Source: Vibrio ostreicida
Lineage (GTDB): Bacteria; Pseudomonadota; Gammaproteobacteria; Enterobacterales; Vibrionaceae
Length of the DNA stretch: 64,000 nt
Direction: 5' to 3'
Assembly: GCF_013074385.2 (NCBI RefSeq)
Contig: NZ_JABEYA020000009.1
Span: forward strand, 81,943 to 145,942
The stretch's first letter is position 1, and the number at the start of each line of letters is the position of its first letter. The notes under the pieces were generated by a model. The model searched no databases and was not told the DNA's origin. It saw nothing but the letters and a program-made list of their open reading frames with translations. The position numbers and the translations under genes were made by a program. Positions 57,697 through 64,000 of this stretch are shown one piece after another.

Positions 57697-58467
57697 TTAT
57701 TGGTCAAAGTCAGGGTAGGTTCGTTTCACTTTTCGCATCATGGCAGGCCAAGCGGTTTGCCCTCCGGTTAGACCTGAGTGAACGACATTGGCTTGTGCTT
57801 TTATACCGTCGACAATTGTTTGTTCGACGAGATGAACGGGTTGCCCTGTGGCTTGAATTTGTAATTGAATTTGACAGGCACGGGTTAAGTCGTACATATG
57901 CATAAATGCATCGCCAATCGTTTTCCCCATAGTGAGGGCACCATGATTGATCAAAAGCATAAAATTGGATTGACCAAGATCGCTTTGTAAGCGTCGCTTT
58001 TCTTCATGATTGACCGCAAGCCCTTCATATTCGTGATAACTCAGCGAGGCCAGTGCAAACATCGAATACTGACTTAGTGGTAGCAGCCCCTCTTTTAAGC
58101 TGGCAATCGCTACGGTCTCATCAGTATGGACATGGAGGGCGCATTGCTCTTTAGGTCTCGCTTCGTGAACAGCACTATGAATGGTGAATCCAGCAGGGTT
58201 GATGCTAAAAGGACAGTCCGGATCGATAACTTGGCCGTCAATATCAATTTTGACAAGGTTTGATGCGGTAATTTCATCAAAAGATAGGCCAAAGGCATTG
58301 ATAAGAAGCTCTTCTGTACCGGGAATACGAGCCGAGATGTGGGTATGAATCAAATCATCCCAACCATGCATAACAAACAGATGATATGCAGCAGCCAATT
58401 CGACACGAGTCTGCCATTCTGTGTCAGACACTTGACCTTTTAGATTTAATCTTGGGATGTCGTTCAT
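57697..58467 (-). CDS. Class II aldolase/adducin family protein
   Basis: The 256-residue protein has the class II aldolase layout: HGWDDLIHTHISAR near residue 34, the HVHTDE metal motif near 117 (His-x-His) and INHGALTMGKTIGDAF near 178, third His ligand. Such zinc enzymes (FucA/AraD type) cleave or isomerise sugar phosphates and related acids. Directly followed by the dehydratase gene, so a two-gene operon is likely; it would split or process the deoxy-keto acid. Substrate is inferred. Confidence 0.82.
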   Translation of the reverse strand: MNDIPRLNLKGQVSDTEWQTRVELAAAYHLFVMHGWDDLIHTHISARIPGTEELLINAFGLSFDEITASNLVKIDIDGQVIDPDCPFSINPAGFTIHSAVHEARPKEQCALHVHTDETVAIASLKEGLLPLSQYSMFALASLSYHEYEGLAVNHEEKRRLQSDLGQSNFMLLINHGALTMGKTIGDAFMHMYDLTRACQIQLQIQATGQPVHLVEQTIVDGIKAQANVVHSGLTGGQTAWPAMMRKVKRTYPDFDQ

Positions 58468-58563
58468 TGATCCTATCCTTTTTTAAAACCATCCTACTCA
58501 CTTTCGCAAAGATGCATCCAGAAAATATAACATTAGCTTGATGTTGTGGTTTGCTTCCTCAGA

Positions 58564-58899
58564 TCAACTTAACACGTGAACGTTAGTTTTTTCGAGTTGA
58601 TATTTACGCGCTTTGTTGAGGAAGAGCAAAGTTTGCCACTTTTCTCTGTATTCTCGATTGAGGCGACGCTCCCAACGAGCAAGCTTCAAGTGACGGGGAG
58701 GGGGCAGGCTATCCAGTTTTCATGGAAACGTTGAATCTAGTGGTAGCGATGGTGGAGTAATGGTCATGAGAGACGGTTCATGGTGATCAGGCTTTCGACC
58801 ACCATAAACAATGAATAACTGAAAGGTGTTTTTATCAATCTCAATATTCAGAGAGCGGAATGTCGTTTTTTTTCCATGTGCTTTTTTTGGTGCAGACGC
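58564..58899 (-). pseudogene. Possible gene relic with one in-frame stop, between BCCT and aldolase genes
   Basis: A minus-strand frame stays open for 111 codons with a single TGA (58720-58722, where TGG would read Trp). The translation looks protein-like: NTFQLFIVYGGRKPDHHEP before the stop and RHLKLARWERRLNREYREKW after it, ending at TGA 58564. It lacks a start codon, and its first part overlaps the BCCT 3' end in another frame. It may be a decayed gene or chance. I do not recognise the family. Confidence 0.3.
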
Positions 58900-60370
58900 C
58901 TAATTCCTGCAATAGGTGGCGAATTAGAATCGCATAGATAAACATCATTGGTAGACCCGCGACCACACACAATGACTTGATGGTATTGATGCCGCCCCCA
59001 GCAAGAAAAACGCTAAAGCTGATTAGCGCTATTGCCCCTGCCCACAAAAGCTTAACTTTGTTGTCAGGATCACCATTCACAGCAAGTTCGTTGGTTGTCA
59101 GCATCGCCGTCGCCACACTGGCGCTGGACATGGTCGTAAGCATGAGAAAAAACTGTATCACCAGAAACAGAGTAAGGGTGGTGGATGTCGCAGGCAATGT
59201 TTGGATCAAGGAGACAACAGCAAAAGTCAATCCACCTTCAGTCATCCATGTCTGTACTGGTAACCCCCCAATAAGCTGTGCCCAGACAGCATAGCCACCA
59301 AAAATAGAAATAAAAAACGAGCAACCCAGTGAACCCATCGAAATCGTATACAGAATGACTTCTCGAATTGTTCTGCCTCTAGAAATGCGGGTGATGAACA
59401 GCCCCATCATAATCAAGTAGGCAAAGTACCAAAACCAGTAGTATTGGGTCCAACTTTGAGGAAAACCACTTTGTTGTACTGGGTCGGTCCAAAGTGATAT
59501 GCGAAAATAATTGTCCAGCATGACGCCTAACGAATCGGTAAAATTATTGAGAATAAATTGTGAATTAGAAGAGAGCAGTACAAACAGGGCAAACCCAATT
59601 GCAGCTATGACGGTAAGGTCGGAAACTTTACTGATGCCTTTTTCAAACCCGACGAGCATGACCGCCATCAATGCAGCAACAAAAAGGAGGATAATGCCTC
59701 CTTGCAGGAATATGCCATTTTCAATGTTCAATAATTCAGAGATGCCCACACTTAACAAAGAGACGGTGAGTGCTAAGGAACTAGCAAAAGCGGCTAATGT
59801 GCCAAATATAGCTAACAAATCGATGCACTTTGCCACTATCGGGTGTTCGCCAATCACGGATGCACACAAAGTAGACAGCTTCAGAGTTCTCTGTTTCTTT
59901 ACGTAAAATGCATAAGCAAAGGGGATCGCAGGGAAGCAGTAAATCGCCCAGCCTGTGACTCCCCAATGAAACATCGAATAGGTGACACTCCATGCTGCGG
60001 CTGAATAACTGTTTTGAGCTGCAAACAAAGGAGGTGATTGAAGATAGTAGATGGGTTCACCAATTCCCCAGTAGATTAGAGATGCGCCGACCCCTGCGGT
60101 AAAGATCATTCCTCCATAAGAGAAGTTACTGTAATCCGGTTTGCCTTCTCCAAGTTGGATGCGGCCATATCGTGAAAATGCCAGCCAGAATAAAAAAAAC
60201 ACCAGAGCTAAGGCTGCGAGTTCAACTAGCCAACCAAACCAAGCAGTGACGGAGTGCATTGCTTGATCGGCCAGAGCTTGTGATTGAATCGGGTAGGACG
60301 AGGCGGTAAACAGTATCACTAGAACAAGGGCGATGGCGGGCAGAGCTAACCCATAGTTAAGATTCCTCAA
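58841..60370 (-). CDS. BCCT family betaine/carnitine/choline-type transporter
   Basis: The 509-residue protein has about twelve membrane spans. The BCCT aromatic box and signature are partly visible: GVGASLIYWGIGEPIYY near residue 95, FHWGVTGWAIYC near 140, FWYFAYLIMMGLFITRISRG near 320. BCCT carriers import quaternary ammonium or sulfonium compounds (betaine, carnitine, DMSP). The TTG start with GGAGAA upstream overlaps the methyltransferase stop by 14 bases, so the two are coupled. Charged N-terminal tail is short, unlike osmoregulated BetP-type carriers. Confidence 0.88.
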   Translation of the reverse strand: MRNLNYGLALPAIALVLVILFTASSYPIQSQALADQAMHSVTAWFGWLVELAALALVFFLFWLAFSRYGRIQLGEGKPDYSNFSYGGMIFTAGVGASLIYWGIGEPIYYLQSPPLFAAQNSYSAAAWSVTYSMFHWGVTGWAIYCFPAIPFAYAFYVKKQRTLKLSTLCASVIGEHPIVAKCIDLLAIFGTLAAFASSLALTVSLLSVGISELLNIENGIFLQGGIILLFVAALMAVMLVGFEKGISKVSDLTVIAAIGFALFVLLSSNSQFILNNFTDSLGVMLDNYFRISLWTDPVQQSGFPQSWTQYYWFWYFAYLIMMGLFITRISRGRTIREVILYTISMGSLGCSFFISIFGGYAVWAQLIGGLPVQTWMTEGGLTFAVVSLIQTLPATSTTLTLFLVIQFFLMLTTMSSASVATAMLTTNELAVNGDPDNKVKLLWAGAIALISFSVFLAGGGINTIKSLCVVAGLPMMFIYAILIRHLLQELGVCTKKSTWKKNDIPLSEY

Positions 60371-61271
60371 GAGAGTTTCTCCAATCGGTCAACGCTTCTA
60401 TGTGGTCCGGTCTAATGCCACAACATCCCCCGATAATGGTGGCACCAAGTTGACGCCAGTGCTTGGCATATGACAGATACTCTGTTGGGGAAAGTTGACG
60501 CATGGACTGTAAAATATCATTTGCTTGATGGTCGGCCTGAATGGGTGAAAAGTTGTTGGCATAGACTCCGATCTCTATCGTTAGACCAAAACGTTCAATG
60601 ACCTCTTTGGCATCCGAGATGGCCTGTTCCATAACTTCTGGGACTGAACAGTTAAAGAAAATCCCCTCGCAATGGGAGGAGCAAATCATTGCCGTGGCAG
60701 ATTTTACTGACTGACCTGATCTCAACTTTGCTTCACAAGTCAATTCATCTTGTAAAGAAAAGGCGTAATAGCAAGTTTTAGAGGAATGCTTCAAGACCTC
60801 ATGAATGACCTCAAATTCTTGTATGCTGGCAATGGTTTCGGCGATCCATAAATCAACGTGAGGATCTTGAGCATGATATAGCGTCTCGACAATCTCTCTT
60901 GCTTGATTTTCCTCGAACAGATCAGGGCGATAACTTCCAAAGGCTGGGGGGATTGAGCCAGCAACCCGAACAAGAGGGCTGCCTTTGTCATTATTTTTCT
61001 GTGCGACTGAGTTGGCAATCGCCGCTGCTTCTCTTGCGAGTTTGGCACCTTCAGTTTGGTAGCGTTCAGCGCCGAGGTGGAATGGCACACAGGCGTAGCT
61101 GTTAGCGATAATAATTTCAGCACCGGCATCGATAAAATTCTGATGCGCTTCTTTTACATAGTTGGGTGATTCTATGAGCGCTTGTGCACTCCATAGGGGC
61201 TGTGAAAATGGGGCGCCAAGCCGCTTTAATTCACGGCCCATTCCGCCATCCAGAATGGTCAATGTTTTCAT
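60357..61271 (-). CDS. Homocysteine S-methyltransferase family protein
   Basis: The 304-residue zinc enzyme matches MmuM/BhmT: LDGGMGRELKRLG at the N-terminus, NSYACVPFHL near residue 57, FFNCSVPE near 203 (first Cys ligand) and GGCCG near 280 (two Cys). It would move a methyl group from a betaine or sulfonium donor to homocysteine, giving methionine. It heads the operon with the BCCT carrier; coupling of a methyl-donor importer and a methyltransferase suggests a donor imported through that carrier, such as glycine betaine, DMSP or S-methylmethionine. Confidence 0.85.
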   Translation of the reverse strand: MKTLTILDGGMGRELKRLGAPFSQPLWSAQALIESPNYVKEAHQNFIDAGAEIIIANSYACVPFHLGAERYQTEGAKLAREAAAIANSVAQKNNDKGSPLVRVAGSIPPAFGSYRPDLFEENQAREIVETLYHAQDPHVDLWIAETIASIQEFEVIHEVLKHSSKTCYYAFSLQDELTCEAKLRSGQSVKSATAMICSSHCEGIFFNCSVPEVMEQAISDAKEVIERFGLTIEIGVYANNFSPIQADHQANDILQSMRQLSPTEYLSYAKHWRQLGATIIGGCCGIRPDHIEALTDWRNSLEES

Positions 61272-61557
61272 GAAAATTACTTTATCTTGTTCGTTATCGT
61301 TGCAATGTAACCATAATGTGATTTAGGTCAAATTGAAATTTACTCAAGATAATTATGAATAAAAATCAAATAGACTCGCCGTGGCGGATTTCCCTCAGAG
61401 AGTCGCTAATGCCCTTCAACGTTCAGTACGTCATCGTTCTTGTGTCGAATGAGAATTTTCTATCCTAGTGTGGATCTATTGAAATCTTTATTTTTTTCGG
61501 TCAGTTACCCAAAAATTGTCTATCTTTTAGAGTACATAAATGACATAGGAAGCGTCG

Positions 61558-61968
61558 ATGTATCATCTTACACCCTATTTGTTTTTTGCTGGTCGATGTG
61601 AAGAAGCTCTGGACTTTTATTGTCATTGTTTTGAGGGCGTAGTGCTAACCAAGCAGTATTTTAAGCATGCTCCTCAACGGATAGAAGGCGCTGATCCTGA
61701 ATGGATTATGCACGCTGAGCTTGAAGCATTTGGAATGAAGCTGATGTTATCGGATGGACTGGTTGCAAAAGAGCGTTCAGGAAATCACATGGCTTTGTCC
61801 TTGGTTATGGATGATCTTAACCAACAGGCAAGGGTTTTTGACAAACTGTCTCATGGCGGGCGAATTATGACGATGCTTGAAGATACGTTTTGGGGCGCGC
61901 GTTTTGGGAAAGTGGAAGATCAGTTTGGCATTCGTTGGATGCTGCATTGTGAGTTAGTGCAACAATGA
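61558..61968 (+). CDS. VOC superfamily protein (PhnB/YjdN-like)
   Basis: The 136-residue protein has two beta-alpha-beta-beta-beta units: YLFFAGRCEEALDFYCHCF near residue 6, MHAELEAFGMKLMLSDG near 51 and the closing FWGARFGKVEDQFGIRWML. This end pattern is typical of the PhnB-like 3-demethylubiquinone-9 methyltransferase-domain group of VOC proteins, whose function is unknown. AGGAAG precedes the ATG. Monocistronic. Confidence 0.85.
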   Translation: MYHLTPYLFFAGRCEEALDFYCHCFEGVVLTKQYFKHAPQRIEGADPEWIMHAELEAFGMKLMLSDGLVAKERSGNHMALSLVMDDLNQQARVFDKLSHGGRIMTMLEDTFWGARFGKVEDQFGIRWMLHCELVQQ

Positions 61969-62066
61969 TTGAGCAAGCCATAAAGAGTAATCTAGACGTG
62001 ATTCAGGGTTAAAATTGAGGATAACCATGATGAAAAGAATGTTAGGAAAAGAGTGGTAGAGCAATC

Positions 62067-63323
62067 GTGGCCAGTATTAAGATTACCGTAGACAGAATCC
62101 AGCCCGGTTTACATATACGATTACCCGTAAAGTGGAATGAGCACCCCTTCTTGTTTAATAGCTTCAAAGTGAAAGATGAAGATCAGATCCGTTTGATCCG
62201 CCATCTAGGCATTACTCATGTGTTCATTAATCCTGGGCAAAGCGATACCCAACCACTCCCGCCTTCAACTGAGCCTAAAGAGCAGCCTGTTATCGCTGAA
62301 GAAGAAATCGATCTCGAAGCACAAAAACTTTGGAAGGAAAAGCAAGATCGAATTGAAAAACTCAGTGCCTATAGGAGACGCGTGGTCAAGTGTGAGAAGG
62401 ATTTTGAACGCTCTTTATCTAAAATGAGAGCGGTGATGAATAAGATTCGCAATCGGCCGACTCAGGCCGTCGATGAAGCCGCTCAATTGGTGGATGATAT
62501 AGTCGAAAACTTGCTGAGTGAAGACAGTGTGACGCTACACCTGATGAATGGAAAAAGCGAATTTGAGGACATCTATTTTCATTGCTTAAATGTTGCAGTG
62601 CTTGCGATGATGATTGCTAAAGCGAAAAACCTAGATGCTCAAAAAATTAAAGAGGTCGCTTTTGCTTCTTTGTTTCATGATATGGGGAAAGTTAAGGTGC
62701 CCGCTGCTATCGTGCGGAAACAAACACGGCTCACCGAGCCGGAAAAGAATTATCTCAAACTGCATACCAAATATGGCCTTGATATCATTAGTAGTATGGA
62801 ATGTTTTCCAGAGAGTGCTAAGACAGTGATTGCCCAACATCATGAAATGAATGACGGCTCTGGCTATCCAGAAGGGTTGAAGGGTGATCAGATTGATGAA
62901 TTGACACAGATTATCGCGGTGGCGAATGCTTACGATAACCTTTGCCATTGCAACGTTCCTTCAGAACAAAAGATACCTTATGTGGCACTCTCTTATCTAT
63001 ATAAGAAGGGCAAACACTTATATAATAATGATAACCTCAACATTTTGATTAAATTTATGGGTGTTTACCCCCCTGGAACCGTAGTACAACTTTCCAATGA
63101 CACTGTGGGTCTAGTCATTTCGGTTAACGCGAGCCAGATCCTCTTCCCGAACGTACTTATTTATGATCCCTCCGTACCGAGAACGCAGGCACCGATTATT
63201 GATTTAGCAGAAAAGGACATCAAAATAGTGAATGCCATCTTGCCCAATAAACTACCGGATAAAGTCAAAGAGTACTTAAACCCAAGATCGCGAATATCTT
63301 ACTTTTTTGATACTGATGGCTAA
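62067..63323 (+). CDS. HD-GYP domain protein (c-di-GMP phosphodiesterase family)
   Basis: The 418-residue protein starts at GTG with a DUF3391-type N-terminal region (1-130: ITVDRIQPGLHIRLPVKWNE), then a coiled segment and an HD-GYP domain (about 145-330). HDMGK is at 204-208, HHE near 255 and the GYP motif GSGYPEGL near 262. HD-GYP enzymes split cyclic di-GMP to GMP and regulate motility and biofilm in vibrios. All key residues are present, so it is probably active. No membrane span, so cytoplasmic. Confidence 0.93.
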   Translation: MASIKITVDRIQPGLHIRLPVKWNEHPFLFNSFKVKDEDQIRLIRHLGITHVFINPGQSDTQPLPPSTEPKEQPVIAEEEIDLEAQKLWKEKQDRIEKLSAYRRRVVKCEKDFERSLSKMRAVMNKIRNRPTQAVDEAAQLVDDIVENLLSEDSVTLHLMNGKSEFEDIYFHCLNVAVLAMMIAKAKNLDAQKIKEVAFASLFHDMGKVKVPAAIVRKQTRLTEPEKNYLKLHTKYGLDIISSMECFPESAKTVIAQHHEMNDGSGYPEGLKGDQIDELTQIIAVANAYDNLCHCNVPSEQKIPYVALSYLYKKGKHLYNNDNLNILIKFMGVYPPGTVVQLSNDTVGLVISVNASQILFPNVLIYDPSVPRTQAPIIDLAEKDIKIVNAILPNKLPDKVKEYLNPRSRISYFFDTDG

Positions 63324-63418
63324 TGTACTGCAATGCTGAATCTTATAAGGGGCGGAGGTTGTGAAAATGCGCTCACTTTCTGCTTAATAGAAACTTTTAG
63401 GCCTCAATTTCTCTAGTT

Positions 63419-63438
63419 ACCCACAGGCACCTGTGGGT
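63419..63438. terminator. Hairpin after the HD-GYP gene
   Basis: ACCCACAGG and CCTGTGGGT form a 9-bp stem about 95 bases past the stop. It has no T tract, so its role as a terminator is uncertain. Confidence 0.4.
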
Positions 63439-63507
63439 ATCATGGGTCCAACCTGAAGATAAAATTCTCAAAAATAGCCGTTTGAATGCTAAATGATCAG
63501 TTAAGCG

Positions 63508-63564
63508 AGTTTTTATAAAAAATAAGTATTTTACCCTTGCCTTATCTTTGACTCCCTCTATAAT
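63508..63564 (+). promoter_or_regulatory. rRNA operon promoter P1 with UP element
   Basis: TTGCCT (63537-63542) and TATAAT (63559-63564) with a 16-base spacer are followed by the GC-rich discriminator GCGCATCC. The 63508-63536 stretch is A/T-rich (TTTTTATAAAAAATAAG) and fits an UP element that binds the RNA polymerase alpha C-terminal domain. Confidence 0.82.
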
Positions 63565-63652
63565 GCGCATCCACTGACACGGCAGACGCCACAAGGCTTA
63601 CGCAGTTTCAGTCAGGTGAAAATCAAGCAAGAAAATAAAATTAAAAAAGAGT

Positions 63653-63680
63653 TTGACTCTTTAAATTATCTCGCTAGAAT
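63653..63680 (+). promoter_or_regulatory. rRNA operon promoter P2
   Basis: TTGACT (63653-63658) and TAGAAT (63675-63680) are 16 bases apart with the discriminator GCACCTCC. About 295 bases separate it from 16S. Confidence 0.8.
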
Positions 63681-63717
63681 GCACCTCCGCTTGAGAGAAA
63701 AGATTCTTAAAAGCAAC

Positions 63718-63728
63718 GCTCTTTAAAA
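63718..63728 (+). promoter_or_regulatory. boxA antitermination site
   Basis: GCTCTTTAAAA lies in the rRNA leader, matching the boxA core of rrn antitermination (NusB/NusE binding). Confidence 0.75.
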
Positions 63729-63974
63729 ATATAAACCTATCAATCTGTGTGGGCACTCGTTGATGATAATCCAAAAATGATTCTATTGAATCACTTTAGG
63801 TATCAATGAACTGAGTGACCAATACAAATAACGACTTTCTCTTGCAGAAAGACATTATTTGGCACAGTCAATTCATTATCATTCTGTTGGAATGGTAATA
63901 GCTTTAAAATTGCTTGTTACTTTCGAGTAACGATAAGTTTTGAAGTCAGTATTCATTGAGCCGAACAAAATCTT

Positions 63975-64000
63975 AAATTGAAGAGTTTGATCATGGCTCA
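63975..64000 (+). rRNA. 16S ribosomal RNA, first 26 bases
   Basis: The last bases of the window, AAATTGAAGAGTTTGATCAT and onward, match the start of gamma-proteobacterial 16S rRNA. The remainder lies beyond the window. Confidence 0.95.

Noticed and set aside
61355..61468. 37-codon frame upstream of the VOC gene
   Set aside because: No ribosome site and no recognisable product; cannot be separated from chance.
62028..62060. Ten-codon frame MMKRMLGKEW just before the HD-GYP start
   Set aside because: Could be a leader peptide, but there is no attenuator structure and no amino acid bias.
1..64000. Insertion sequences, prophage genes, integrase or restriction-modification genes
   Set aside because: No transposase, integrase, phage structural or R-M protein was recognised in any reading frame, and no terminal inverted repeats with target duplications were noticed.

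Overview
The window reads as a chromosomal segment of a marine gamma-proteobacterium of the family Vibrionaceae, most likely Vibrio or a close relative. The grounds are protein resemblance and gene content: LuxS of 172 residues, a Na+-pumping oxaloacetate decarboxylase (oadGAB), csrA followed by a tRNA-Ser/tRNA-Arg array, and LexA-type SOS control of recA. Species cannot be fixed from the sequence alone. The only part of an rRNA operon present is its promoter region and the first 26 bases of 16S rRNA at the right edge.

Layout. 1-2.4 kb: pyrimidine and arginine synthesis on the minus strand (pyrI partial, pyrB with a leader-peptide attenuator, argF). 2.5-9.1 kb: a PIN-PhoH ATPase, rapA, rluA and a 2-hydroxyacid dehydrogenase. 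9.1-12.3 kb: an orphan periplasmic binding protein, then a DUF898 membrane protein coupled to an M48 peptidase. 12.3-19.8 kb: valS, holC and pepA (minus), with lptF-lptG divergent. 19.9-22.4 kb: mutS. 22.7-32.2 kb: a five-gene plus-strand operon encoding a YqiJ/NfeD-like membrane protein, a long flotillin, a 1623-residue coiled-coil AAA ATPase, a single-HKD phospholipase-D-fold protein and a TelA-family protein. 32.3-39.2 kb: pncC, recA, recX, alaS, lysC, csrA. 39.3-40.3 kb: eight tRNA genes (2 Ser, 6 Arg). 40.5-43.9 kb: oadGAB. 44.0-51.1 kb: oxidoreductase, YqaA-like protein, M16 lipoprotein peptidase, gshA, a lytic-transglycosylase lipoprotein and luxS. 51.2-53.7 kb: an unlisted 48-residue ORF and an XRE regulator - queuosine-precursor transporter - queF operon. 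53.9-54.6 kb: RDD protein and tRNA-Leu. 54.9-61.3 kb: a catabolic block (SDR, amidohydrolase/lactonase, enolase-superfamily dehydratase, class II aldolase, BCCT transporter, homocysteine methyltransferase). 61.6-63.3 kb: VOC protein and HD-GYP protein. 63.5 kb to end: rRNA operon promoters and 16S start.

Most of the window is conserved housekeeping DNA. The accessory parts most worth attention are the flotillin-AAA-PLD-TelA operon inserted between mutS and pncC-recA, the XRE-controlled queuosine salvage/synthesis operon, and the oxidative sugar-acid-like block next to a betaine-type transporter and methyltransferase. The lptG/mutS boundary looks like a rearrangement point compared with the Vibrio cholerae gene order as I remember it. 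Several start codons were moved from the longest reading frame on ribosome-binding-site and family-length grounds (argF, the phoH-like gene, rluA, holC, yqiJ-like, flotillin, recA, gshA, luxS, the queuosine transporter).
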